This document shows, piece by piece, positions 48,832-56,961 of a stretch of 64,000 nucleotides of DNA. A program made the translations under genes and the position numbers. The stretch lies in the NCBI RefSeq assembly GCF_039535115.1, contig NZ_BAAAWO010000001.1, positions 3,906,001 to 3,970,000 on the forward strand. The letters run 5' to 3'. Source of the DNA: Paeniglutamicibacter sulfureus (GTDB lineage: Bacteria > Actinomycetota > Actinomycetes > Actinomycetales > Micrococcaceae). The notes under the pieces are model-generated. The model was given only the letters and a program-made list of their open reading frames with translations. It made no database searches and had not been told where the DNA came from. Within the stretch, counting starts at the first letter, position 1. Each line of letters begins with the position of its first letter.

Positions 48832-50160
48832 ATGAGTGAGAAGAAAAAGCAACCGCACGCCGCGGCGGCATTGAACGCGGCGCGCCAGCGGCTGAGCACC
48901 GGCTGGCCCATGCCGCTATTCCTGCAGGGAGCCTTCGAGTTCATGCAGGCCGCCCTGTTTTCGGCCTTCTTGGTGGTCATCCCGTGGTTCGCCGTGTGGT
49001 TCAGCGGCGGTTTTGCCAAGCGCGACATCGAGTCGGTGCTGCAGATGGGCGGGCAGATCTGGTTGCTGATCCATGCCGTCCCGCTGCACCTCCTGCAGGT
49101 GGGCACCGGTGCCGACCCCACCCAGGGGTCCGGCGTGCTGAACTTCATTCCGCTGGGTCTCACGCTCATCCCGTTTGGCCTGTGCTGGCGGGCAGGGCGC
49201 CGCATTGCCCGGGCTTCCTACACCGACTCGTTGTGGCAGGGCATCCTCGGGGCGCTGGGCGTCTACCTGCTCTGCGGCCTGTTCACCGGTTTCCTGGTCA
49301 ACAACGAAGAGGCCACCGTCTCGCTCCTGGCGGCCACGCTCATTCCGCTGGTCCCTGCCGGGGCCGGGGTCATCATCGGCGCCCGCCGCGAGGCAGGTTC
49401 CTGGGGCCGGTTGATCGGCTTCGACGCCGCGGCCTGGATCTCCAAGGCATCCCAGCATTCGCGCTGGGCGGGATCCTACGTGTGGGCGGTGCTCTGCGGC
49501 GGAACCCTGGCCTACCTGCTCGCCTTTGCCCTGGCCTCCCTGCTGCTGGCCGTCAACCTGGCAGTGCACTGGGTGGATGTCTCGAACGTCTACCAACAGT
49601 TGCGGCCCGGTCCCATTGGCTCGGCCGTGCTGACGCTGGGCCAGCTGGGGATCATGCCCAACCTTGCACTGTGGACCCTGGCGTGGATCACCGGCGGCGG
49701 GATCACCCTGGGCGTGGGAAGCACGCTGTCCACCCTGGAAACCACCGTGGGCCCGCTGCCCGCGGTGCCGGTGCTGGCCGCACTTCCCTCCGGGGACCTT
49801 GACTACGCCTGGGCGTTCATGGCGCTTCCGGTGTTCGCCGGGTTCATGGCGGGCTGGTATTTCCTGCGCGTGGGCGAGAACCACCTAGACGACTGGGTGT
49901 CGTTGCGGATCCGTTCCCGCTGGTTATCCCTGGGCCTGTCCACCGTGGCCCTGGGCCTTTTCGTCGGCACCTTTGCCGGCGCCCTGTCCCTGGTCGGCTC
50001 GTGGCTGGCCGGCGGGTCGCTGGGCATCGGGCGCTTCACCGAGATGGGGCCGGACATCCTGCTCACGGCCGTGCTGCTGGCCGCCCAGGTGGCCCTGGGC
50101 ACCGCCGTCGGGTACCTGGTGTCCCCGCTGCTCGAGCACGATCCGGTGCTCGACGGCTAG
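48832..50160 (+). CDS. DUF6350 (PerM-like) membrane protein
   Basis: A 442-residue protein with about ten to eleven transmembrane helices. The N-terminal part (MPLFLQGAFEFMQAALFSAF, then VVIPWFAVWFSGGF) and SGVLNFIPLGLTLIPFGLCW are typical of the family found in many actinobacteria near purN and purH. It has been linked to cell division as PerM in mycobacteria; here that is by family only. The ATG at 48832 follows GGAAGCG. It converges on the DinB gene with a 4-bp stop overlap (CTAG). The gap to purN is filled by unrelated peptide-transport genes. Confidence 0.83.
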   Translation: MSEKKKQPHAAAALNAARQRLSTGWPMPLFLQGAFEFMQAALFSAFLVVIPWFAVWFSGGFAKRDIESVLQMGGQIWLLIHAVPLHLLQVGTGADPTQGSGVLNFIPLGLTLIPFGLCWRAGRRIARASYTDSLWQGILGALGVYLLCGLFTGFLVNNEEATVSLLAATLIPLVPAGAGVIIGARREAGSWGRLIGFDAAAWISKASQHSRWAGSYVWAVLCGGTLAYLLAFALASLLLAVNLAVHWVDVSNVYQQLRPGPIGSAVLTLGQLGIMPNLALWTLAWITGGGITLGVGSTLSTLETTVGPLPAVPVLAALPSGDLDYAWAFMALPVFAGFMAGWYFLRVGENHLDDWVSLRIRSRWLSLGLSTVALGLFVGTFAGALSLVGSWLAGGSLGIGRFTEMGPDILLTAVLLAAQVALGTAVGYLVSPLLEHDPVLDG

Positions 50161-50696
50161 AGCGGCCGCGCGACGCCCAGGTCGTGGTGCAGGTGGTGGG
50201 CCGTGTCGTGCCAGGCATATTGGGCCAACGTGGCAGTGGTGAACACCGCCCCATTGGACCGGGTCCCCATTCGCGTCAGCTGCGCGTCGGACAGCGAATC
50301 CAGCGCGGCGGCAAAGAGGGACGCGGCCTCCTCCAATCCCCGGGCCACCTCGGCCGCTGGGATCTGCGCGTAGGCACCGCGCACCGCCGCCGCGTCCTGG
50401 TCCCAGTCCGGAAACGTCGGGGAGTCGGTTTCCAGCATCATGGCCAACCGGCCGTTCATCACCTGGAGCATCTCGCCCACGTGCGCGCAATACTCGTGCG
50501 TGCTCCACACGCCCGGGTCCTTGCGCACCGTCGCATCCGGTGCAGCCAGGGCGGCTGTGAAACGCGGGACGGAGTCGCGCAACAGCGCCGCGACCTGCCC
50601 GGGGTGCAGTGCCCGCACATCGATCCCGCATTCGTCGCACACTTCGCTCAGCACGACGGTCCAGTCCTTGGTGTCGGGGGTGGGCTGCTCGTCCAT
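50157..50696 (-). CDS. DinB-family protein
   Basis: A 179-residue four-helix-bundle protein of the DinB/YfiT family. Metal-binding His residues are visible in VWSTHEYCAHVGEMLQVMNG and TLAQYAWHDTAHHLHHDLGV. GAGGAG lies 9 nt before the ATG at 50696; a longer frame to 51017 is a shadow of the membrane gene upstream. DinB proteins include mycothiol-dependent transferases in actinobacteria; function here open. It starts 11 nt after the stop of the small membrane protein gene on the same strand, so the two may be co-transcribed. Confidence 0.8.
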   Translation of the reverse strand: MDEQPTPDTKDWTVVLSEVCDECGIDVRALHPGQVAALLRDSVPRFTAALAAPDATVRKDPGVWSTHEYCAHVGEMLQVMNGRLAMMLETDSPTFPDWDQDAAAVRGAYAQIPAAEVARGLEEAASLFAAALDSLSDAQLTRMGTRSNGAVFTTATLAQYAWHDTAHHLHHDLGVARPL

Positions 50697-50707
50697 GGGG
50701 AAACTCC

Positions 50708-51100
50708 TCATCTCGCCGGGTCCAACTCGTTCCTGAAATCCTGCGTGCAGGCGGCCTCGGAGCGCAGGGTCAGAGCGTCGGTCCGGCACTGCTGATACTG
50801 CAGCGAGGGCCCGAGGAACACCAGTTGCCCGGCCAGCAGCAGGGCAATCAGCCCACAGGCCACCGTCGCCACCGGCACCGCCAGCCTGAGCGCGCCCGCC
50901 GCGGGATTGCCAAAGGCCTTCAGGCTGGTCAGCAGGCCCAAGACAAATCCGGCCACGGCGAACGGCAGGCCCGCGAGCCTGAACGGCAACGGCAGGTACC
51001 AACCCGCCAGTGTGCAAGCCATGGCAATCAATGTGGCAGCAACCCAGCCGCGCAGCGGGCGCGCGGCATCCGGTGCATCCTGTGGGGTGTTGCCAGCCAT
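50708..51100 (-). CDS. membrane protein of unknown function
   Basis: A 130-residue protein with three hydrophobic helices (GWVAATLIAMACTLAGWYLP, then LPFRLAGLPFAVAGFVLGLL, then VATVACGLIALLLAGQLVFL) and a C-terminal extracytoplasmic stretch with two Cys (QCRTDALTLRSEAACTQDF) that could form a disulphide. No family recognised. I favour the ATG at 51100 over the GTG at 51109; neither has a strong ribosome site. Upstream of DinB on the same strand. Confidence 0.68.
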   Translation of the reverse strand: MAGNTPQDAPDAARPLRGWVAATLIAMACTLAGWYLPLPFRLAGLPFAVAGFVLGLLTSLKAFGNPAAGALRLAVPVATVACGLIALLLAGQLVFLGPSLQYQQCRTDALTLRSEAACTQDFRNELDPAR

Positions 51101-51244
51101 GAAACCCACACTAGCCCCGAAGCCGCGTTCGTTACATGGATTAGGTCGCCGTCTGGTGCACTTGCGTACGATAATGGTTAGTCACGGGTGCTTTTTCCGC
51201 ACCGCGGCAGGCCCACGCCCAGGTACCGAAGGATTGATTCAACG

Positions 51245-52771
51245 ATGCAGGCAACGCAATCGAGCCGACGCAGAAAGACCGTCGCAATGCTCGCCGCCAT
51301 GCTTGGCACGATGCTCCTGCTCTCTGCCTGCAACGCGGGATCCACCGGCGGGGCGCCGGCCGATCCAGACAGGCTGGTGGTCGCACTAACCGGCGAACCG
51401 GTGAACCTGGACTTCACCACCACCGCCGGGGCCGCGATCCCGCAGGCCATGATGTCCAACGTGTACGAGGGGCTGGTGGGCGTTGACCAGACCGGCGCCA
51501 TCATCCCGCAACTTGCCACCGGCTGGGAAACCAGTGCCGACAACAAGTCCTACACCTTCACCCTGGTGGAAGGCGCCACGTTCTCCAATGGCGCCGCCTT
51601 CGACGCCTCCGACGTGAAGTTCTCCATCGAGCGCGTCAAATCCGACGCCTGGCTCAACGGGCTGAAGTCCAAGATGGACGTGGTGGACACAGTCGTGGTC
51701 AATTCCCCGACCTCGGTCACGGTGAACCTTGCCCGTCCCTCGCAAGCCTGGCTGTATTCGATGACCACGCTGGTGGGCGCCATGTTCGACCCCTCCGGAG
51801 TCGAGGACCTGGCAAACACCCCGGTGGGCACCGGCCCGTACCAGCTCGAGTCCTGGGCGCGCGGGGAATCGATCACGATGTCGGCCCGCCCCGATTACCG
51901 GGGTCCGGCCCCGGCCATCGGACATGTCACCCTGCGCTACTTCGCCGATGCGATTGCCACCACCAACGCGCTGTCCTCCGGCGACGTCGACATCATCTAC
52001 AACATGCAGGCCCCCGAGCTGCTGTCCTCCTTCCAGGCCAATTCCGCCTACCAGGTCATCGAGGGCACCTCCAACGGCGAGATCATCCTGTCGATGAACA
52101 ACAAGGCCAAGCCCTTTGACGACAAGCGGGTGCGCCAAGCGGTGCTTTACGCCATCGACCGCAAGTCGGTGCGCGACACCGCCTGGAACGGCCTGGGCAC
52201 CCTGGTCGGCGGGCCGGTGCCGCCCACCGACCCGTACTACGAGGACCTCAACAACCGCTATCCCTTCGACCCGGACAAGGCCCGTGCCCTGTTGAAGGAG
52301 GCCGGCGCCGAGAACCTGAAGATCGATTTCACGGTGCCCACCCGTCCCTACGCCACTGCCGTCTCGGAAATCGTCCAGTCCCAGCTGCGCGACGTGGGGA
52401 TCGACGCGCGGATCCGCAGCGCCGAATTCCCCGCCGTCTGGTTGGATACGGTGTTCAACCGCCACGACTACCAGATGTCGGTGGTGCTGGCCGTGGAGGC
52501 CCGCGACGTGCTGACCATGTTCAACAACCCCGACTACTACATCGGCTATGACAACTCGAAGATCAAGGACGAGGCCGCCGCCGCGGATGCGGCAGACGAG
52601 TCGAACTACGTGGCTGGGATGCAGAACGTGGTGCGCACCATCGTGGACGACGCGGCGGTGGACACGCTGTTCATCTTCCCCAACGTGTCGGTGGCCAAGG
52701 CGGGGATCACCGGCCTGGGCGCCAACTCGGTCACCGAGGCGCTGAACCTCTCCACCATCGCCTGGTCCTAG
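51245..52771 (+). CDS. peptide/nickel-type ABC transporter substrate-binding lipoprotein
   Basis: A 508-residue family 5 solute-binding protein (DppA/OppA-like). Signal peptide with lipobox LLLSACNAG. IPQAMMSNVYEGLVGVDQTG, then LATGWETSADNKSYTFTLVE is the conserved family 5 segment, with KPFDDKRVRQAVLYAIDRKS farther on. Ligand unknown: peptide, opine or other small molecule. The ATG at 51245 has AAGGA about 12 nt upstream. First of four ABC genes in one unit; a good -10 (TACGATAAT, about 51165-51173) lies upstream. Confidence 0.88.
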   Translation: MQATQSSRRRKTVAMLAAMLGTMLLLSACNAGSTGGAPADPDRLVVALTGEPVNLDFTTTAGAAIPQAMMSNVYEGLVGVDQTGAIIPQLATGWETSADNKSYTFTLVEGATFSNGAAFDASDVKFSIERVKSDAWLNGLKSKMDVVDTVVVNSPTSVTVNLARPSQAWLYSMTTLVGAMFDPSGVEDLANTPVGTGPYQLESWARGESITMSARPDYRGPAPAIGHVTLRYFADAIATTNALSSGDVDIIYNMQAPELLSSFQANSAYQVIEGTSNGEIILSMNNKAKPFDDKRVRQAVLYAIDRKSVRDTAWNGLGTLVGGPVPPTDPYYEDLNNRYPFDPDKARALLKEAGAENLKIDFTVPTRPYATAVSEIVQSQLRDVGIDARIRSAEFPAVWLDTVFNRHDYQMSVVLAVEARDVLTMFNNPDYYIGYDNSKIKDEAAAADAADESNYVAGMQNVVRTIVDDAAVDTLFIFPNVSVAKAGITGLGANSVTEALNLSTIAWS

Positions 52772-52788
52772 GCGGGGGCGGTCGAGGA

Positions 52789-53739
52789 ATGCTGGTGCGC
52801 ATTGCGGGGAACCTGGCCCGCTTCCTGCTGTCGCTGCTGGCCGCCACGATACTGGTCTTCGCCCTGATGCGCGTGCTGCCCGGGGACCCGGCGGTCATCG
52901 CCGCCGGACAAAACGCCTCCCCGGAAATTGTCGCCTCCCTTGCCCGCCAATTCGGGACCGACAGGCCGCTGCCCGTGCAGTACTGGGACTGGTTCTCCGG
53001 GCTCTGGCGCTGGGACTTCGGGGTGTCCTACGTGACCCGGGCCGACATCTCCCCGCTGGTGGCCGACAAGGTGCAGGTCTCCCTGATCCTGGTCGCCGCC
53101 GCCATGGCGCTCGCGCTGGCCATCGCGATCCCCGCCGGCACCATTGCCGCAGTGCGGCATTCGAAGCCTTCCGGCGCGCTGATCTCCGCGCTCAGCCAGC
53201 TGGGCATCGCGATCCCCGGCTTCCTGCTGGGCATCGTGCTGGTCTCCTTCTTCGCACTGCGCCTGGGCTGGCTTCCCGCCAACGGGTGGGTGGCACCTGG
53301 CACCGACTTCGCCGGGTTCCTGTCCCGGCTGGTGCTGCCGGTCATGGCGCTGGCCGGGGTGCAGTCCGCGATCCTGGTGCGCTACGTAAGATCCGCGGTG
53401 CTCGAGGTGATGCACGAGGACTACCTGCGCACCGCGCGGGCCAAGGGCCTGTCCCCGCTGCGCGCGCTGGGGCGGCACGGGCTGCGCAATGCAGCGATCC
53501 CGGTGCTCACCGTCACCGGCGTCCAGTTCTCCGCGCTGATCATCGGAGCGGTGGTCATCGAACGGGTCTTCGTGATCCCGGGCCTGGGCTCGATGCTGCT
53601 CTCCGCGGTGGGCAACCGCGACCTTTTGACGGTCCAGTCGGTGGTGATGGTGCTGGTGGCCATCACGCTGGTCGTCAACCTGCTGGTGGACGTGCTCTAC
53701 ACCGTCCTTGACCCGCGCATCCGCGCCGCCGTCCGATGA
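52789..53739 (+). CDS. DppB-like ABC transporter permease
   Basis: A 316-residue permease with six helices. The N-terminal ARFLLSLLAATILVFALMRV and LPGDPAVIAAGQNASPEIVA are typical of the DppB/OppB group, and the EAA loop is YLRTARAKGLSPLRALGRHG with LRNAAIPVLT after it. It follows the binding-protein gene with a 17-nt gap and overlaps the next permease by ATGA. It works with the DppC-like partner and the fused ATPase to move the ligand into the cell. Confidence 0.9.
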   Translation: MLVRIAGNLARFLLSLLAATILVFALMRVLPGDPAVIAAGQNASPEIVASLARQFGTDRPLPVQYWDWFSGLWRWDFGVSYVTRADISPLVADKVQVSLILVAAAMALALAIAIPAGTIAAVRHSKPSGALISALSQLGIAIPGFLLGIVLVSFFALRLGWLPANGWVAPGTDFAGFLSRLVLPVMALAGVQSAILVRYVRSAVLEVMHEDYLRTARAKGLSPLRALGRHGLRNAAIPVLTVTGVQFSALIIGAVVIERVFVIPGLGSMLLSAVGNRDLLTVQSVVMVLVAITLVVNLLVDVLYTVLDPRIRAAVR

Positions 53740-54629
53740 GAACCCCGGAGCCCGAACCCATGCTGCCAGCACCCGTGTCGCCCGAGACCATGAAGCCGGG
53801 ACCCGTGCGGCCCCGTCCCGTCCCCGCGCTGCTCATCGGCGGGGGGATCGTGGTGCTGATCGCCGCCACCGCACTGCTCTCGCTGGTTTTCACTCCCTTT
53901 GACCCGCTGCAGGCCAACCCGCCGGTGCGGCTGCAGGGGCCAAGCGCCGAACACTGGCTGGGCACCGACAACCTGGGCCGTGACCTGCTCTCGCGGATCC
54001 TGGTGGGCGCGCGCATCACGCTGCTGGTTGGACTGGTCTCGGTGGGTATCGCGGTGCTCATCGGCACCCCGCTGGGCATCTGGGCAGGCATGCGACGCGG
54101 GGCCGTGGAGGAAATCACCATGCGCGCCTCCGACATCCTGCTGGCCTTTCCCGCCCTGCTGTTGGCCATCATGTTCGCCGCGATCTACGGCGCCTCCACC
54201 GTCTCGGCGATGGCGGCGATCGGCCTGGCCTCCGTGCCCGGCTTCGCCCGGGTGGCCCGGGCCGGGACGCTGCAGGTGATGAACGCCGAATACGTGCTCG
54301 CCGCCCGCGCCGCCGCGCAGCGTCCCCTGCGCATCGCCAGGCGCCACGTGCTGCCCAACATCACCGGGATGTTGCTGATCCAGTGCTCGGTGACCTTCGC
54401 CCTGGCCGTGCTGGCGGAAGCCGCGCTGTCCTTCCTGGGCCTTGGCACGCCCCCGCCGGTTCCCTCCTGGGGCAGGATGCTGCAGGAGTCCCAGCAATAC
54501 TGGGGCACGTTCCCGCTGATGGCGCTGTGGCCGGGGGCGGCGATTGCGGTGGCGGTGATGGGCTTCAACCTGCTCGGGGACGGGCTGCGCGATGCCCTGG
54601 ATCCCAAACTGGGACGGGGCAAGGCGTGA
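53736..54629 (+). CDS. DppC-like ABC transporter permease
   Basis: A 297-residue permease. The first 30 residues are Pro-rich cytoplasmic sequence; then helix 1 (LLIGGGIVVLIAATALLSLV), the GTDNLGRDLLSRILVGARIT segment typical of DppC, and the EAA loop EYVLAARAAAQRPLRIARRH. It begins with ATG overlapping the DppB-like stop (ATGA) and ends overlapping the ATPase GTG by 4 nt (GTGA). Confidence 0.9.
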   Translation: MRTPEPEPMLPAPVSPETMKPGPVRPRPVPALLIGGGIVVLIAATALLSLVFTPFDPLQANPPVRLQGPSAEHWLGTDNLGRDLLSRILVGARITLLVGLVSVGIAVLIGTPLGIWAGMRRGAVEEITMRASDILLAFPALLLAIMFAAIYGASTVSAMAAIGLASVPGFARVARAGTLQVMNAEYVLAARAAAQRPLRIARRHVLPNITGMLLIQCSVTFALAVLAEAALSFLGLGTPPPVPSWGRMLQESQQYWGTFPLMALWPGAAIAVAVMGFNLLGDGLRDALDPKLGRGKA

Positions 54630-56365
54630 GCGGGCACCTCGAACCGGAAACCGGGAACCTGCTGGAGGTCACCGACCTGTCCGTTTCCGCCGGCAGCCGG
54701 GCACTGGTCTCCTCGCTGTCTTTCTCCATGGTCGCCGGCGAGCGCATCGGGCTAATCGGCGAGTCCGGGTCCGGCAAGTCGCTGACCGCCACGGCGCTGC
54801 TGGGCCTGCTGCCGGAGGAGCTCACCGTTTCCGGTGCCGCGCACCTGCACGGGTTCGCACCCAACCTGCTCACCGCGGACGACAGATCGATGCAGGGGTT
54901 GCGCGGGGATGAGATCTCGATGGTCTTCCAGGAGCCGCTTTCTGCGCTGAACCCGCTGATGAAAATCGGCGCCCAGGTCGCCGAGGTGATGCTCCAGCAC
55001 CGCACGGTGCCGAACCGCGCCGCCGCCCGCCGGCGCGCCGTCGAACTCTTGGCCTCGGTGAAGATCCCGGATCCCTCCCAGGCGGCCGGCGCCTACCCGC
55101 ACCAGCTCTCCGGCGGACAGCGCCAACGCGTCATGGTCGCCATGGCCCTGGCCAACGACCCGCAGCTGCTGCTGGCCGACGAGCCGACCACGGCGTTGGA
55201 TGTCACGGTGCAGTCCCAGGTGCTCGAGCTCATCTCCGCCCAGGTGCGCGAGCGCGGCACCGGGCTGCTGTTCATCACCCACGACCTGGCCGTGGTGGCG
55301 AACGTATGCACCCGGGTGCTGGTGCTCAACAAGGGGCACCTGGTCGAATCCGGGGAGATTGACCGGATTTTCTCCGCACCCGAGCATCCCTACACCCGCG
55401 CACTGTTGGCGGCGAGCGACCTGTCGGCCACCGATGCGCGCGGACGCCTGTTCACCGTGGACACCGCGGCAAGCTACGTGCCGCCGGCGCTGCGCGAGGC
55501 ACCGCCGGCGTCGACTCCGGACCCGCACCCGGCCCTCGCCGACCCAAAGCCCGGTCCCGCACTGATCACCGCGACGGGGCTGGGCCGCACCTACCACCGT
55601 GCCCGCACCACGGCCTTCGGCCCGCGCCCCGTGGTCAATGCCCTGGTCGATGTCAGCTTCACCGTGGCGGCCGGGGAACGGGTGGGCATCGTGGGGGAGT
55701 CCGGCTCGGGCAAGTCCACGCTGCTGCGCATTCTTGCGGGGCTTGACCAACCCACCTCAGGGCAGGCCACCGTCGCCGGGACCCCTGTCGCCGGTGCCCG
55801 GGAGGCGGACCTGGCCTCCCTGCGCAGTGCGCTGCAGATCGTCTTCCAGGATCCGCTGGGATCGCTGGACCCGCGGATGCGGGTAGCGGACATCATCGCC
55901 GAACCGCTGTTGGTGCCGGGGCGGACACTTGACGCGGCCGGGCGCCTGGCCGAGGTGCACCGGATGCTCGGGCTGGTGGGCCTGGAGGCCGAATCGGCCG
56001 GGCGCTACCCGCACCAGTTCTCCGGCGGACAGCGCCAACGCATTTCCATCGCCCGCGCCCTGGTGAACCGCCCGCGGATACTGGTGGCCGACGAGCCGGT
56101 CTCGGCGCTGGATGTCTCGGTGCGCGCGCAGGTGCTGAACCTGGTTGCGGACCTGGTCGACGAGTACGCGCTGACGCTGCTGCTGGTCTCCCACGACCTT
56201 TCGGTGGTGCGCCACCTCTGCGAGCGGGTGATCGTGATGAAGGACGGGCGCATCGTCGAAGCAGGGGACACCGAGCAGATCTACAACAACCCCGCGCACC
56301 CCTACACGGCCCAACTCATTGCCAGCTCCCTTGACCTGTCAGGGGAACTGGCGGCGCCCCACTAA
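54626..56365 (+). CDS. fused DppD-DppF-type double ABC ATPase
   Basis: A 579-residue protein with two ATP-binding cassettes in tandem. Cassette 1 (residues about 10-260): Walker A GLIGESGSGKSLTATALLGL, signature PHQLSGGQRQRVMVAMALAN, Walker B LLLADEPTTALDVTVQSQVL. Cassette 2 (about 310-570): Walker A GIVGESGSGKSTLLRILAGL, signature PHQFSGGQRQRISIARALVN, Walker B ILVADEPVSALDVSVRAQVL. Both appear intact. HPYTRALLAASDL and HPYTAQLIASSLD are the family's C-terminal tails. Single-chain double ATPases are common in actinobacterial peptide and opine importers. GTG start with GTGA overlap. Confidence 0.92.
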   Translation: MSGHLEPETGNLLEVTDLSVSAGSRALVSSLSFSMVAGERIGLIGESGSGKSLTATALLGLLPEELTVSGAAHLHGFAPNLLTADDRSMQGLRGDEISMVFQEPLSALNPLMKIGAQVAEVMLQHRTVPNRAAARRRAVELLASVKIPDPSQAAGAYPHQLSGGQRQRVMVAMALANDPQLLLADEPTTALDVTVQSQVLELISAQVRERGTGLLFITHDLAVVANVCTRVLVLNKGHLVESGEIDRIFSAPEHPYTRALLAASDLSATDARGRLFTVDTAASYVPPALREAPPASTPDPHPALADPKPGPALITATGLGRTYHRARTTAFGPRPVVNALVDVSFTVAAGERVGIVGESGSGKSTLLRILAGLDQPTSGQATVAGTPVAGAREADLASLRSALQIVFQDPLGSLDPRMRVADIIAEPLLVPGRTLDAAGRLAEVHRMLGLVGLEAESAGRYPHQFSGGQRQRISIARALVNRPRILVADEPVSALDVSVRAQVLNLVADLVDEYALTLLLVSHDLSVVRHLCERVIVMKDGRIVEAGDTEQIYNNPAHPYTAQLIASSLDLSGELAAPH

Positions 56366-56375
56366 ACTTGTACCC

Positions 56376-56945
56376 ATGCGCATCGTAGTTCTTGTCTCCG
56401 GCACCGGGTCCAACCTCCAGTCAGTCATCGACGCCGTCGCCGACGGGTCGCTGGAAAACGTGGAAATCGCCGCCGTGGGCGCCGACAAGCACGGCACCTT
56501 CGGCGTCGAGCGCTCGGCCGCTGCCGGCATCGAGACCTTCGTGGTGAACTTCAAGGACTTCGCCGAGCGCTCCGACTGGAACCACGCACTGACCGAAAAA
56601 TGCCTGTCCTACAAACCCGACTACGTGGTGTCCTCGGGCTTCATGCGGATTGTCGGCGAAGAGTTCATCAACGCCTTCGACGGCACCTACATCAACACCC
56701 ACCCGGCCCTGTTGCCCTCCTTCCCGGGCGCCCACGGGGTCCGCGACGCGCTGGCCTACGGGGTCAAGGTCACCGGCTGCACCGTGCACATCGCCGACGC
56801 CGGGGTGGACACCGGACCCATCCTGCGCCAGGAAGCCGTGGCCATCCAGGACGACGACACCGAGGAAACCTTGCACGAGCGCATTAAGGTGATCGAGCGC
56901 CGCCTGCTCATCGCCACGCTGGCGGACCTGGCCGCGAAGGCGTAG
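56376..56945 (+). CDS. purN: phosphoribosylglycinamide formyltransferase
   Basis: A 189-residue purine-synthesis enzyme: transfers formyl from 10-formyltetrahydrofolate to GAR. MRIVVLVSGTGSNLQSVIDA has the phosphate loop, YVVSSGFMRIVGEEFINAFD and YINTHPALLPSFPGAHGVRD the catalytic Asn and His, and VHIADAGVDTGPILRQEAVA the catalytic Asp. Start is ATG at 56376, 10 nt after the ATPase stop. In many relatives purN follows the DUF6350 gene directly with purH after it; here ABC genes are between, and purH is absent, as a mannosidase gene runs the opposite way. Confidence 0.95.
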   Translation: MRIVVLVSGTGSNLQSVIDAVADGSLENVEIAAVGADKHGTFGVERSAAAGIETFVVNFKDFAERSDWNHALTEKCLSYKPDYVVSSGFMRIVGEEFINAFDGTYINTHPALLPSFPGAHGVRDALAYGVKVTGCTVHIADAGVDTGPILRQEAVAIQDDDTEETLHERIKVIERRLLIATLADLAAKA

Positions 56946-56961
56946 CCACGCCGGACGGGGG

